Source of the DNA: an uncultured bacterium
Lineage (GTDB): Bacteria; Bacillota; Clostridia; Peptostreptococcales; Anaerovoracaceae
Direction of reading: 5' to 3'
NCBI GenBank assembly: GCA_905214195.1
Contig: CAJMLH010000001.1
Coordinates: 31,314 to 95,313, forward strand
DNA length: 64,000 nt
Of this stretch, positions 1 through 9,475 are shown piece by piece; positions within the stretch are counted from its first letter, which is position 1, and each line of letters opens with the position of its first letter. A program made the translations under genes and the position numbers. The notes below the pieces were generated by a model. It made no database searches. It worked only from the letters and a program-made list of their open reading frames with translations, and had not been told where the DNA came from.

Positions 1-2157
1 CCAAAGGCAAGAGAAGTCATCGAGATGGCAAAGTCACTTGAGGGAATGCCTCGTCATGCTTCGACCCATGCGGCAGGTGTGGTTATCTCAAAAGAACCGA
101 TAGACGAATATGTACCTTTGTACCTTTCGGATAAAGGACCTGCAACTCAGTTTACTATGACTACCATAGAGGAACTGGGACTTCTTAAGATGGATTTCTT
201 AGGCTTGAGAAACTTAACTGTTATAAGGGATGCATTGGAACTTATAAAAGAAAATCACGGAGTTGAAATTGATTTTTCAAAGATGGGTTACGATGATTCC
301 GGTGTATATGAGATGATAGCGCAAGGCAACACTCAGGGAGTTTTTCAGCTTGAAAGTCAAGGCATGACTCAGTTTATGAAAAACCTTAGACCGACATGCT
401 TTGAAGATATCGTCGCAGGTATTTCTCTTTATCGGCCGGGGCCTATGGATTCCATACCAAAATATATAGAAAACAAAAAAAATCCCGAAAAGATAAAATA
501 TGTTCATCCGGCTTTGGGACATATTCTTGATGTAACTTACGGATGTCTTGTATATCAAGAGCAGGTTATGCAGATAGTAAGAGATTTGGGCGGATACAGC
601 TATGGCCGTTCGGATTTGGTACGCAGAGCCATGTCTAAAAAGAAGATGAGCGTAATGCTTGAGGAAAAAGAATATTTTATACACGGAAAACTTGATAAAG
701 ACGGAAATGTTGAAATCCCGGGATGTGTCAGAAACGGCATACCTGAAACTGCGGCAGAAGAAATCTTTAACGATATGGTCAGCTTTGCTCAGTATGCCTT
801 TAATAAAAGTCATGCGGCAGCTTATGCCGTAGTTGCATATGAAACAGGGTATCTTAAGCTTCATTACCCTGTTGAATTTATGGCAGCTCTTATGACCAGT
901 GTAATGGGAGACGCAAGGCAGACACCTAAATATATCAGAAACTGCAATGAAATGGGAATCGAAGTGCTGCCGCCATGCGTAAACATGAGTCAGAAAAAGT
1001 TCAGCGTGGAAGAGGGCAAAATTCGATTTGGACTTTTAGGTGTTAAAAATGTCGGTGAAAATGCTATAGAAGCGATAATAGAGGCCAGAGAAAACAAGGG
1101 CATTCCAAAGGATATATTTTCATTTATTCAGCAGCTGGATATAAGCCAAGTAAACAAAAAGGCTGTGGAAAGTCTGATTAAGGCGGGAGCTTTAAGCTGT
1201 TTCAGCGATAATAAAGCAGCTATGCTTTCGGTATACGAAAAACTGGTGGAATCGGCTCAAAACAGCGTTCGCAAGAACTTGGAAGGCCAGATGTCGCTGT
1301 TTGATATAGGCGGCGGTGAAGAAATGATGGAAGCAATGGAGAGTAAGCTGCCTGATGTTATGCCTTTCCCTGAAGAAACATCTCTTGCTATGGAAAAGGA
1401 GATGCTGGGAGTATATATTACAAATCATCCTTTGAACAATTATGCAAAGATGATGGAAAGATTAGCTACCGTTACTTCTGAAGACATAAATCATGCAGGC
1501 GAAGATGGGGAAATGTCGCCGTCTGCTCATAGCCATATGGCAGAGAACAGGATTTACGACGGTATGAAAGTCGTGATGTCGGGAATGGTTGCTTCTAAGA
1601 GAACTCTGATAACCAAGAGCAATAAGATGATGGCATTTGTAGTTTTGGAGGACTTGTACGGAGTGTCTGAAATGGTAGTGTTCCCTAATGTATATGAAAG
1701 GTGTGCTCACTATTTACAAGGTGATTCGGTTATTGCAGTTTCCGGAACTTTGAACTTCAAAGAAGATGAGGCGCCTTCCTTGCTTGCAGATAACATAATG
1801 CCTATAGAGGAAGCAATTGAAGCAGGGATGAAGCCGGGAACTCCAAGAGGTAACAAGTCTTCAAGAATGCAGGCGCAGGAAAAGCAGCCAAAAGGTAGGA
1901 ACGAGGGAAACAAACCATCTGAACCTGCCGGCATGATAAAAGTTAAAATACCTTCCGGTGTAAATGTCAATATGACATTAGGGCAGATAAAAACAACATT
2001 GGAACGACACAGCGGCGATTTTCAGGTGCTTATATACCTGCCTGATGGGAAAATTTTAAAAACAGAGCCGGATATGTGGGCTGAATCGTCTAATGCTCTT
2101 AAGATACAGCTTATGGCAATTTTGGGCACAGAAAATGTGAAATTTCAAAAGGAGTAG
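1..2157 (+). CDS. dnaE: DNA polymerase III subunit alpha (DnaE), 3' part
   Basis: Replicative polymerase catalytic subunit, C family. The reading frame is open from the first base, so the gene starts upstream of the window and about 718 C-terminal residues are visible. Seen: the HASTHAAGVVIS block, then KMDFLGLRNLT with the third catalytic Asp of the family (codon at 193), the palm/fingers region, a helix-hairpin-helix stretch, and a C-terminal OB fold (about 1560-1800) followed by a basic linker and a short conserved tail. The order dnaE then pfkA is common in Firmicutes. The stop lies 6 bases before the pfkA start, so the two are almost certainly co-transcribed. Confidence 0.96.
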   Translation, partial: PKAREVIEMAKSLEGMPRHASTHAAGVVISKEPIDEYVPLYLSDKGPATQFTMTTIEELGLLKMDFLGLRNLTVIRDALELIKENHGVEIDFSKMGYDDSGVYEMIAQGNTQGVFQLESQGMTQFMKNLRPTCFEDIVAGISLYRPGPMDSIPKYIENKKNPEKIKYVHPALGHILDVTYGCLVYQEQVMQIVRDLGGYSYGRSDLVRRAMSKKKMSVMLEEKEYFIHGKLDKDGNVEIPGCVRNGIPETAAEEIFNDMVSFAQYAFNKSHAAAYAVVAYETGYLKLHYPVEFMAALMTSVMGDARQTPKYIRNCNEMGIEVLPPCVNMSQKKFSVEEGKIRFGLLGVKNVGENAIEAIIEARENKGIPKDIFSFIQQLDISQVNKKAVESLIKAGALSCFSDNKAAMLSVYEKLVESAQNSVRKNLEGQMSLFDIGGGEEMMEAMESKLPDVMPFPEETSLAMEKEMLGVYITNHPLNNYAKMMERLATVTSEDINHAGEDGEMSPSAHSHMAENRIYDGMKVVMSGMVASKRTLITKSNKMMAFVVLEDLYGVSEMVVFPNVYERCAHYLQGDSVIAVSGTLNFKEDEAPSLLADNIMPIEEAIEAGMKPGTPRGNKSSRMQAQEKQPKGRNEGNKPSEPAGMIKVKIPSGVNVNMTLGQIKTTLERHSGDFQVLIYLPDGKILKTEPDMWAESSNALKIQLMAILGTENVKFQKE

Positions 2158-2163
2158 GTGAAT

Positions 2164-3126
2164 ATGAGAAAAATCGGTGTACTGACAAGCGGCGGAGATG
2201 CGCCGGGGATGAATGCGGCAATAAGAGCAGTAGTAAGATGCGGAATAGACAGCGGACTTGAAGTATGGGGAATAGAGAGAGGTTTTGAGGGGCTGCTTGA
2301 CGGAGAACTTCATGTTATGGACAGAAGTTCCGTGGGCGATATACTGCATAGGGGCGGAACCGTTTTAAAAACCGCAAGAAGCGAAAGGTTTATGGAACCA
2401 ATGTGGGTGGATAAAGCAGCGGAGCTTCTTAAAACCTTTGGAATAGAGGGGCTTGTTGTAATCGGTGGAAACGGCTCGCTTCGTGGGGGTCTTGAGCTGG
2501 CAGGCAGGGGAATTACCGTTATGGGACTTCCCGGAACTATAGATAATGACCTTGGATATACAGACTTTACTATAGGGTTTGATACAGCTGTAAGTACGGT
2601 TCTTGAAGCAGTAAGCAAGATAAGAGATACTTCGTCAGCTCATGACAGAACCAGCGTAATAGAGGTTATGGGACGAAATTGCGGGGATATAGCATTATAT
2701 TCAGCAGTAACAGGCGGTGCTGAGTGTGTTCTCATTCCTGAAAAGGAAGAGGACATAAACATGATATGCCGCAAGATAATAGAAGGAAGTAACAGAGGTA
2801 AACTTCACAGTATAATAATAAAGGCGGAAGGAACAGCAACGCCGGGAGATAAATTAACCAAAATCATCGAAGAAAAAACAGGTAAGGAAACTAAGCTCAT
2901 AGTTCTTTCCTACCTGCAAAGAGGCGGCAGTCCGACAATGAACGACAGACTGCTTGCTACTTTGTGTGCCGAAAAGGCTGTAACGCTTCTTATGGAGGGG
3001 TCCGGCAGCAAGGCGATAGGAATATCCGACGGTCACATTGCTGCATATGACCTTGAAGATGCTTTGAATGTTAAACCTGCATTTAATGAGGAACTTTACA
3101 GACTTATAGGTGTGCTCAGCAAATAG
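2164..3126 (+). CDS. pfkA: ATP-dependent 6-phosphofructokinase
   Basis: Phosphorylates fructose 6-phosphate to fructose 1,6-bisphosphate, the committed step of glycolysis, in the cytoplasm. 320 residues, the usual bacterial size. The N-terminus has the GGDAPGMNAAIR nucleotide loop; GGNGS and PGTIDND follow. Gly at the two positions that are Asp and Lys in pyrophosphate-dependent enzymes supports ATP as donor (family knowledge). I chose ATG 2164 over an in-frame GTG at 2158 because AAAGGAG at 2148-2154 is 9 bases from the ATG and only 3 from the GTG, and because family members begin M-(K/R)-KIGVLTSGG. Confidence 0.96.
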   Translation: MRKIGVLTSGGDAPGMNAAIRAVVRCGIDSGLEVWGIERGFEGLLDGELHVMDRSSVGDILHRGGTVLKTARSERFMEPMWVDKAAELLKTFGIEGLVVIGGNGSLRGGLELAGRGITVMGLPGTIDNDLGYTDFTIGFDTAVSTVLEAVSKIRDTSSAHDRTSVIEVMGRNCGDIALYSAVTGGAECVLIPEKEEDINMICRKIIEGSNRGKLHSIIIKAEGTATPGDKLTKIIEEKTGKETKLIVLSYLQRGGSPTMNDRLLATLCAEKAVTLLMEGSGSKAIGISDGHIAAYDLEDALNVKPAFNEELYRLIGVLSK

Positions 3127-3141
3127 AAAAAGAGGAAAGAT

Positions 3142-3669
3142 ATGGACAAAACTATTGTTATTTATAAAAGTAAACACGGCTCTACAAAAAAATATGCAGA
3201 ATGGATAGGAGAGGAACTGAACTGTCCTGTTGTTGCGGAACAGGACTTCTCAAAAAAAGATTTTGATAATTATGAAAATGTGATATTCGGGGGTTGTGTT
3301 CAGGCGGGAGGCATAATGGGATTTGATATAATCAAAAAAAATATGCGCCGCTTGCAAGGCAAAAAACTTGTTGTGTTTGCCGTAGGACTTAATGTAATGG
3401 AAAAAGAAACGAGAATGCAGCTGAGAGAGATAAACTTCAGCAAACGCAAGTTAGCAGGGATAACATGCTATTATTGTCCCGGTGCATATGACCCTGATAA
3501 GATTCATGGAATAGACGCAAAAATTATGAAGATGATGGTTAATATGTTAAAAAGCAAAAAACCTCTTGAAACTACAGATAATGACATAAGGCTTCTTGAA
3601 AATGTTCAAAACGGCGTCGATATGACTGATAGAAAATATATAGCGCCTATAATTGCAGAGTTTAAATAA
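3142..3669 (+). CDS. Flavodoxin-domain protein
   Basis: 175-residue cytoplasmic protein with a flavodoxin-like fold: a beta strand followed by the FMN phosphate loop KHGSTKKYA at residues 9-17, and a GGCVQAGG segment near residue 50 resembling the second FMN loop of the HemG/flavodoxin_5 group. Probably an FMN-binding electron carrier or small oxidoreductase; the partner is unknown. It lies 15 bases after pfkA with AGAGGAAAG as ribosome binding site, probably as last gene of the dnaE-pfkA unit, and is followed by a terminator. Confidence 0.75.
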   Translation: MDKTIVIYKSKHGSTKKYAEWIGEELNCPVVAEQDFSKKDFDNYENVIFGGCVQAGGIMGFDIIKKNMRRLQGKKLVVFAVGLNVMEKETRMQLREINFSKRKLAGITCYYCPGAYDPDKIHGIDAKIMKMMVNMLKSKKPLETTDNDIRLLENVQNGVDMTDRKYIAPIIAEFK

Positions 3670-3692
3670 AAGTAAGTATTGAAAATAAAAAG

Positions 3693-3744
3693 CCATCTTT
3701 GATTCCTATAATGCTGTGATATGGGGAATAAAGATGGTTTTTTT
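3693..3744. terminator. Bidirectional intrinsic terminator
   Basis: CCATCTTT (3693-3700) pairs with AAAGATGG (3730-3737), extended by an ATTCC/GGAAT inner stem. T7 follows on the plus strand and a T-rich run on the minus strand, so it can end both the dnaE-pfkA-flavodoxin transcript and the convergent dinB transcript. Confidence 0.85.
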
Positions 3745-3758
3745 GTAAAATTATGATA

Positions 3759-5015
3759 TCAGATGTCTTTTCGGCCGGCAGGTCCGTCGCCGTCACCCTT
3801 AAATTGAATACCTAAATCATTGTTTACTACGGAAGCAAATCCTATAGCGCCGCTTCCGAATTTTTCACGAACCTTATCCATAGTCAATTCAACCTTTTCA
3901 TTTCGTTCCTTTTTTTTGATATCGTCACCGAACATGGTCAGTTGTTCTTGACTGAGGTCGTCTGTAAGATTGATGCCTGTTATGGTGAGCATACGGATTG
4001 GGACTTTAGACTTCCATGAAGCCTGAATTATATCAAGGGAAATCTTGCATATTTCTTCTGCAAGCCATGTAGGTGCAAAAAGCTGTTTTTGACGGGAAAT
4101 TACCTTAAAATGGGTGTCCTTAATATCTACTTTGATTCCGTAAGCTTTGTAACCGTACTTTCTGAGGCGGGCTGCCACAGTATCGGACAGCGCTTTGACA
4201 GCGGTAGCAATATCTTCTTTAGAAACTAAATCTCGTTTGAAAGTTACGCCGTTTCCGACTGATTTCATAGGTTCACGATGAGAATAAAGGGAAACGGGAC
4301 TTTCATCTATTCCATTGGCATATTCCCAAATTATATTTCCCGATTTACCAAAAATAGAATGGAGATATGCTTTATCTGAATGTGCAATATCACCTATGGT
4401 TTTGATCCCAAGCTTATAAAGTTTTTGATAAGTTGCCTTGCCTACGCCAAAAAGTTCAAAGGCAGGAAGCGGCCACAGCAGTTCCTTGAAATTATCACGG
4501 GTTATAACTGTGGTAGCATCAGGCTTTTTGTACTCGCTTCCCATTTTGGCAAGAACTTTGTTATATGAAACACCGGCTGAAAGCGTCATGTTTAACTCTT
4601 TTTTTACTGTTTCTCTTATGGTGTCTGCAATTTGTTTTCCATTGCCGAACAAGCTTTGACTGGCTGTTACATCCAGCCATGATTCATCGATGCTGAAAGG
4701 CTCTACCATGTCGGTGAAACGAAGATAAATTTCGTTTATTTTGCCGCAGTAAAATTTATATTTTTCCATGTGGGGAGGAACCAATTGTAAATCCGGACAT
4801 TTTTGTTTGGCTTTCCATATGGTTTCGGCGGTTACAACACCTCGCTCTTTGGCGAGTTGATTTTTGGCAAGAATAATACCGTGGCGGTTGTCGGGGTCGC
4901 CGCTTACAGCCATGGGTTTTCCTGCAAGCTCAGGATAGGACAGCATTTCAACCGAAGCATAAAATCCATTCATATCGCAATGCAGTATAACAGGTTCCCT
5001 CTTGGAAGCAATCAT
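3759..5015 (-). CDS. dinB: DNA polymerase IV (DinB, Y family)
   Basis: Error-prone translesion polymerase. The N-terminal palm carries HCDMNGFYASVE (metal-binding Asp) and FSIDESWLD (catalytic Asp/Glu pair); a helix-hairpin-helix DNA-binding segment follows near residues 180-215 (LFGVGKATYQKLYKLGIKTIGD), then the little-finger domain. 418 residues, somewhat longer than E. coli DinB (about 350), as in many clostridial members. It stands alone, convergent with the flavodoxin gene. A LexA box was not evident in the short upstream stretch. Confidence 0.95.
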   Translation of the reverse strand: MIASKREPVILHCDMNGFYASVEMLSYPELAGKPMAVSGDPDNRHGIILAKNQLAKERGVVTAETIWKAKQKCPDLQLVPPHMEKYKFYCGKINEIYLRFTDMVEPFSIDESWLDVTASQSLFGNGKQIADTIRETVKKELNMTLSAGVSYNKVLAKMGSEYKKPDATTVITRDNFKELLWPLPAFELFGVGKATYQKLYKLGIKTIGDIAHSDKAYLHSIFGKSGNIIWEYANGIDESPVSLYSHREPMKSVGNGVTFKRDLVSKEDIATAVKALSDTVAARLRKYGYKAYGIKVDIKDTHFKVISRQKQLFAPTWLAEEICKISLDIIQASWKSKVPIRMLTITGINLTDDLSQEQLTMFGDDIKKKERNEKVELTMDKVREKFGSGAIGFASVVNNDLGIQFKGDGDGPAGRKDI

Positions 5016-5119
5016 AATTCTTACAGCCTTTCACTCTTATTTACCAAGAGTATAACATGAGGAAAGGGCATTTTGCAAAGCCAATATATGTGTTTTTTGT
5101 GAAAGAAACACCCCTAAAC

Positions 5120-5149
5120 TTGACTTAAAAGCATATGGCAATGTATAAT
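5120..5149 (+). promoter_or_regulatory. Sigma-A type promoter for 5174 gene cluster
   Basis: TTGACT at 5120-5125 and TATAAT at 5144-5149 with an 18-base spacer, 25 bases before the GTG start at 5174. Confidence 0.7.
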
Positions 5150-5173
5150 AAATAGGCTTAGGAGGAAGATAAA

Positions 5174-5893
5174 GTGAGAAGTTTAAATATGATTATCGGC
5201 GCTTTGTTTGTTATCGCCGGAGTTGCAATGATAGCCGGATTTAACGGCATTACATTTTTATCGGTAGCTTTTGTGATAGGATTACTGTTCATGGTTGCCG
5301 GAGTTTTAGGATGTATGTCTTATAAGAGCAATAGAGAAGATTCCGTAGACAGCACTTGGGTAGTGGTTGACGGAGCAACGACATTTGTTCTGGGATTTCT
5401 CATAATATCCAACAAACTGGCTTCTGACGCAGCAGTTCCTTTGGTTTTAGGCCTTTGGATAGCTGTAACGGGAATTCGTAATCTGACAAGGGCGTTGGAA
5501 AAAGCAGATGTTAAGGACAGTTATTTTTACGGACATCTGGTTATAGGACTGGTTAATGTAATTGCAGGCCTTTATATGTTCTTCAATAATGATTTGCTAA
5601 TGCTTCCTGTCGGTATTCTGGTAGGAATATGTTTGTTGGTACACGGTCTTAACATATTCATGGTAGCCATAACTATTTTGGTTGCCAAGTCGGGATTCAT
5701 AATGAGTAAGGAAGAAATGCTTGAACAGGCCGCAAAAGAAGTTGAAGAAGCTCACGAGGCTGCCAAGGAAGCTATTAAGGTATTGAAAGAAGCCAAGGCT
5801 ACAGTAGAGGTTATAAAGGAAACTCCGGAGGAAGAACTTGATGCAGCACTTGCACCTAAACCTACCGAGGTTTCGGAAGAAGAAAAAGTATGA
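5174..5893 (+). CDS. HdeD/DUF308-like multispanning membrane protein
   Basis: 239 residues with about six hydrophobic segments in residues 5-180, arranged like the DUF308 (HdeD) family, and then a charged, helical cytoplasmic tail rich in Glu/Ala/Lys (residues 180-239), probably coiled coil. The start is GTG with TAGGAGGAAG 7 bases upstream. Its stop overlaps the next start (ATGA at 5890-5893), implying translational coupling with the flavoprotein. HdeD is an acid-resistance membrane protein in enterobacteria, but most family members, including this one, have no known function. Confidence 0.75.
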   Translation: MRSLNMIIGALFVIAGVAMIAGFNGITFLSVAFVIGLLFMVAGVLGCMSYKSNREDSVDSTWVVVDGATTFVLGFLIISNKLASDAAVPLVLGLWIAVTGIRNLTRALEKADVKDSYFYGHLVIGLVNVIAGLYMFFNNDLLMLPVGILVGICLLVHGLNIFMVAITILVAKSGFIMSKEEMLEQAAKEVEEAHEAAKEAIKVLKEAKATVEVIKETPEEELDAALAPKPTEVSEEEKV

Positions 5894-7113
5894 ATAGATT
5901 CGTTGATATAGTCATAGTCGGAAGCGGACCTTCGGGACTTGCAGCAGCTGTTAAGATAAAGGAGAATATGCCCGGCGCAAGGGTATTGTTGATAGAAAAG
6001 ATGAAGCAACCGGCAAAAAAGCTTAGTGCTTCCGGTAACGGCAGAGGTAATTTATCCAACAGAAAATGCGAATCCTGTGACGAAGCACTCAGATTTTTCT
6101 CTGAAATAGGTGTAGCTGTCAGAATGGATAGTGAAGGGCGAATATATCCATACTCGGAAGACGCTAAAGCTGTAACTGATTCTCTTGTGAAGAGAGCAAA
6201 GCAGCTTGGTGTGGAGATACTTTTAAATACAAAAGCAGATAGTGTGGAAGCAGCTCGTGATAAGAAAGGCCGCTTCCATATTTTTGTTGAGAGAGAAAAA
6301 GAAAGAGGACAAATATTTGCAGACTATGTTCTTATCGCCACCGGAGGCAAATCTTTTGCATCATACGGTTCTACAGGTGACGGACAGATAATGGCAAGAA
6401 AACTGGGTCATACAATTAAGCCTATGATTCCTGCCCTTACAGCCATAGAAATAAAAGAGAATATAAAGAGTCTAAAAGGAATCAGAGCAAAGGCACAGGC
6501 TTCGCTGTTTTTCCAGGGCGAATCGGTTTTCTGCGAACAAGGGGAAATCCAGTTCAGAGAGGACTGTATTTCCGGTATATGTATTATGAACATGTCATCG
6601 AAACTGCCTGTATCAGGGCATGATGATGGTGGCAAATCCATGGAAAACTGCAAGATTGTTATAAACTTTATGCCTGATTTCAGTTCAGCAGAGTTAGTGG
6701 GATTTTTGAAGAATGAAGCAGATAATATATGTAAAACCGCTTCAGATATGTTAAAAACATTGGTGAAAACTGCAATTTTAGATGAGATATTGAAAAGAAG
6801 CAATATAGCTCCTGATAAAGAGGCAAAATCTTTGACAATGGAAGAGATACTAAGCCTTGCAAATGGCCTCAGAATGTTCACTCTGACTCCGACCGGCCGT
6901 AAAGGATGGAAAGAGGCTCAAGTGACCAAAGGCGGAGTTTGCCTTGAAGAAATAGATGGAAAAACCATGGAATCAAAACTTGTAAAAGGACTGTATTTTG
7001 CAGGTGAAGTAACAGATTATGATGGACCATGCGGTGGATACAACCTCAACAATGCATGGATTACGGGAATAAAAGCAGGCTGTGCAATGGCAGCCGCCTT
7101 TAAAGGAGAATAG
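5890..7113 (+). CDS. FAD-dependent oxidoreductase, HI0933/YhiN family
   Basis: 407-residue flavoprotein. The N-terminal Rossmann dinucleotide motif is VGSGPSGLAAA (residues 9-19), followed by the family-typical SGNGRGNLSN, an ATGGKS motif, and a C-terminal block GEVTDYDGPCGGYNLNNA that closes the FAD site. Relatives include BaiN of bile-acid metabolizing clostridia and YhiN; the substrate here cannot be deduced. It is coupled to the upstream membrane protein by a 4-base overlap and followed 6 bases later by another FAD enzyme. Confidence 0.85.
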   Translation: MNRFVDIVIVGSGPSGLAAAVKIKENMPGARVLLIEKMKQPAKKLSASGNGRGNLSNRKCESCDEALRFFSEIGVAVRMDSEGRIYPYSEDAKAVTDSLVKRAKQLGVEILLNTKADSVEAARDKKGRFHIFVEREKERGQIFADYVLIATGGKSFASYGSTGDGQIMARKLGHTIKPMIPALTAIEIKENIKSLKGIRAKAQASLFFQGESVFCEQGEIQFREDCISGICIMNMSSKLPVSGHDDGGKSMENCKIVINFMPDFSSAELVGFLKNEADNICKTASDMLKTLVKTAILDEILKRSNIAPDKEAKSLTMEEILSLANGLRMFTLTPTGRKGWKEAQVTKGGVCLEEIDGKTMESKLVKGLYFAGEVTDYDGPCGGYNLNNAWITGIKAGCAMAAAFKGE

Positions 7114-7119
7114 AAGTTT

Positions 7120-8712
7120 ATGTACAGGATTAACCAGATAAAACTGAGTTTGACGGAAAATGAGAATAAGCTTCCCGAAAAGGTTTTAAAAAAACTCAGA
7201 TGCAAGGATTTGAAGCTGAAAGAGTGGAAAATTTCAAGGGAGTCCATAGATGCAAGAGACAAGTCGGATATAAAAAGGGTTTTTTCGGTGGACTTTGAAA
7301 TCGAAGAAAATTCTTTCGGCAAAAAATCGGCAAATATGGCGAATATAAAGAAAAAAATAGAGAAAGCCGGAGCTGAGTTTTTCGTTCCGGAGGAATATAG
7401 GCTTCCGCAAGATTGCGGAAGTTTTTCTGACAGAAACAAGGAAAGACCTGTAGTAGTCGGCTTCGGTCCGGGAGGGATTTTTGCAGCGCTGATTTTAGCA
7501 CAGGCAGGTGCAAAACCTATTGTAATAGAGAGAGGCTGCGATGTAGATAAAAGGGCGGAGGATGTTCGGATATTTTGGGAAAAAGGTATATTAGACACTG
7601 AATCTAATGTACAGTTTGGAGAAGGCGGTGCCGGTGCCTTTTCAGACGGAAAATTGACTACGGGAATAAAGGATTTAAGAATAAGGAAAGTTCTTACGGA
7701 GCTTGTTCGCTTCGGTGCACCGAAAGAGATTCTCTATAGGCAAAAACCTCATGTGGGTACTGATCTTTTGCGTGGAACGGTGAGAAATATAAGAGAAGAG
7801 ATAATAAGACTTGGCGGAGAAGTGAGATTCAATACGACAATGACCGGATTCACAGCAGAGGGAGAACAGCTTACAGGGCTTAAACTTTTGGATAGGGGCA
7901 GTAGCAGAGAATACGAGCTTCCATGTGAAAAGGTGATTCTTGCTATAGGTCACAGTGCAAGAGATACTTTCAGAATGTTAAATGCTTTTGGTATAAAGAT
8001 GGAGCAGAAACCTTTTTCAATCGGAGTAAGAATCGAGCATCCGCAAGACTTGATAGATACGGCGCAGTATGGCAGACCGGGCAGGGAGCTTGGATTGCCG
8101 CCTGCCGAATATAAGCTTAGTTACAGGTGTCGTGAAGAAGAAGGAAGAGGTGTTTACAGCTTTTGTATGTGTCCCGGAGGCGAGGTGATAATATCATCTT
8201 CCGAGAAAGGCGGGATTGTGGTGAATGGTATGAGTTTGCATGCTCGTGACAGCGGAAAAGCCAACAGCGCACTTCTTTGTGATGTAAGAACGGACGACTT
8301 CGGCAGTGACGATGTTTTGGCCGGAGTTTCATTTCAAGAAAAGTACGAAAGGCAGGCTTTCCGCATGGCAGGCGGCAGCTACGCTCCGCCTGCCGCCACA
8401 TGGGGCGCCTTAAGGGATGGGTTTGCGCCCCATGTTGAGGGCTGCCTTCCGGAGTTTGCAGTGGCAGCCCTGCGGCGAGCAATGCCTGAGTTCGGTAAAA
8501 AAATCAAGGGCTTTGACTCTGATGATGCTATGGTATATGCGGTGGAAACAAGGAGTTCTTCGCCTGTTAGGATTTTAAGGGGGAAAGACGGTAAAAGCCT
8601 TTCATTGAAAGGACTATATCCATGCGGAGAGGGGGCAGGTTATGCAGGAGGCATAACATCTGCTGCCGTAGATGGAATAAAAATGGCGGAAGCCGTTTTG
8701 AGAGCAGAGTAA
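7120..8712 (+). CDS. FAD-dependent dehydrogenase (COG2509 type)
   Basis: 530 residues. An N-terminal domain of about 100 residues (weakly conserved, alpha/beta) precedes the FAD-binding Rossmann motif GFGPGGIFAALILAQAG (about residues 111-127). A FGEGGAGAFSDGKL segment and C-terminal YPCGEGAGYAGGITSAA are characteristic of this uncharacterized flavoprotein family. Often located with tRNA/cofactor genes in Firmicutes, but the reaction is not established. Last gene of the 5174-8712 operon. Confidence 0.85.
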   Translation: MYRINQIKLSLTENENKLPEKVLKKLRCKDLKLKEWKISRESIDARDKSDIKRVFSVDFEIEENSFGKKSANMANIKKKIEKAGAEFFVPEEYRLPQDCGSFSDRNKERPVVVGFGPGGIFAALILAQAGAKPIVIERGCDVDKRAEDVRIFWEKGILDTESNVQFGEGGAGAFSDGKLTTGIKDLRIRKVLTELVRFGAPKEILYRQKPHVGTDLLRGTVRNIREEIIRLGGEVRFNTTMTGFTAEGEQLTGLKLLDRGSSREYELPCEKVILAIGHSARDTFRMLNAFGIKMEQKPFSIGVRIEHPQDLIDTAQYGRPGRELGLPPAEYKLSYRCREEEGRGVYSFCMCPGGEVIISSSEKGGIVVNGMSLHARDSGKANSALLCDVRTDDFGSDDVLAGVSFQEKYERQAFRMAGGSYAPPAATWGALRDGFAPHVEGCLPEFAVAALRRAMPEFGKKIKGFDSDDAMVYAVETRSSSPVRILRGKDGKSLSLKGLYPCGEGAGYAGGITSAAVDGIKMAEAVLRAE

Positions 8713-8945
8713 ATAAGCGGCGAATGAGAGGTAACAGCGATATATAAAAAGCCGCCGTAGAATGCTTGCTGAACGCAAAGTGACGGAGCAAATGACGGTT
8801 CTATGTCAAATGTTGGAGATTGGGGGTTATAGGACAAAAGGGTTGGTAAAAATCGCCGTGACTGTTGATAAATGAATGGTTATAGCGATTTAAGCTATTT
8901 TGCCTTATAACCTGTGATTGATACAAGTTTGTAACAAAAAATCGA

Positions 8946-8969
8946 AAGAGGCGGCGTAAGCCGCCTCTT
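8946..8969 (-). terminator. Orphan terminator hairpin, minus orientation
   Basis: Perfect 10-bp stem AAGAGGCGGC / GCCGCCTCTT with loop GTAA. On the minus strand it is followed within 3 bases by a T6 run, on the plus strand by none, so it is oriented for leftward transcription, although no minus-strand gene remains nearby. Confidence 0.55.
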
Positions 8970-8976
8970 CACTATT

Positions 8977-9001
8977 TGAACTGTACCCCATTGTGTGGAC
9001 A
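8977..9001. mobile_element. IS3-family-like terminal sequence, copy 1
   Basis: TGAACTGTACCCCATTGTGT followed by GGACA. The pattern TG(A/T)ACTG(T/C)ACCCC..GGAC is typical of terminal inverted repeats of IS3/IS150-group elements (family knowledge). No transposase ORF accompanies it. Confidence 0.4.
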
Positions 9002-9050
9002 TTTTGAAGAATGTTTTACCTAATTCCCTAAACTCCTGATGTGGGATATA

Positions 9051-9077
9051 TGAACTGTATCCAATAGAACGGATAAG
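9051..9077. mobile_element. IS3-family-like terminal sequence, degenerate copy 2
   Basis: TGAACTGTATCCAATAGAAC and on to GGATAAG resembles the sequence at 8977 in the same orientation but is diverged. It may be a remnant left after decay of a second insertion. Confidence 0.3.
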
Positions 9078-9228
9078 GAGAGGAAAGGGGAGTACCTAAA
9101 AAAGCGTAAAAACAAAAGTGGAATGTAGACGAACCTTATGACGAACATTCAAATACCCAATAAGGAGATGACGAAACCTTTTCAGCCACTCAACCATTCA
9201 TTAGGGAATCCAAATGACGAAGCTGTAA

Positions 9229-9255
9229 CAGGTGGCATGAGCCACCTGATTTTGA
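9229..9255 (+). terminator. Terminator-like hairpin
   Basis: CAGGTGGC (9229-9236), loop ATGA, GCCACCTG (9241-9248), followed by ATTTTGAT. The T-run is short, so activity is uncertain; no intact gene ends just upstream. Confidence 0.4.
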
Positions 9256-9475
9256 TATTATAAGGCTGCAAGCGGTTATTCAAGGAAATAATAATGATAA
9301 CTGATGAGTGGTAATGCAGGAAACAGAAAGATATAGTTAAAAATTTAGCAAGTATTCTGTATACACATCAAAGTCATATTGAAATCATATATATATGATA
9401 TAATTTTTTAAAATATAAATAATTTGTCGAGAAAAGGGGATGTAGTCAATAAAGGTTAGTTATCAGGAATGGCAG

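Larger units (their letters stand above)
8713..9475. other. Gene-free accessory region with mobile-element debris
   Basis: No convincing ORF in 760 bases. It contains a strong hairpin (8946-8969), two IS3-like terminal sequences (8977 and 9051) and a terminator-like hairpin (9229-9255). Best read as decayed insertion-sequence material between the flavoprotein operon and the accessory genes that follow. Confidence 0.5.

Noticed and set aside
277..864. Long minus-strand reading frame opposite dnaE, like many others opposite large genes (for example 6408-6881, 16033-16497, 40518-41036)
   Set aside because: All lie opposite well-supported genes, lack ribosome binding sites, and have compositions expected from reverse-complemented A/T-rich coding sequence.
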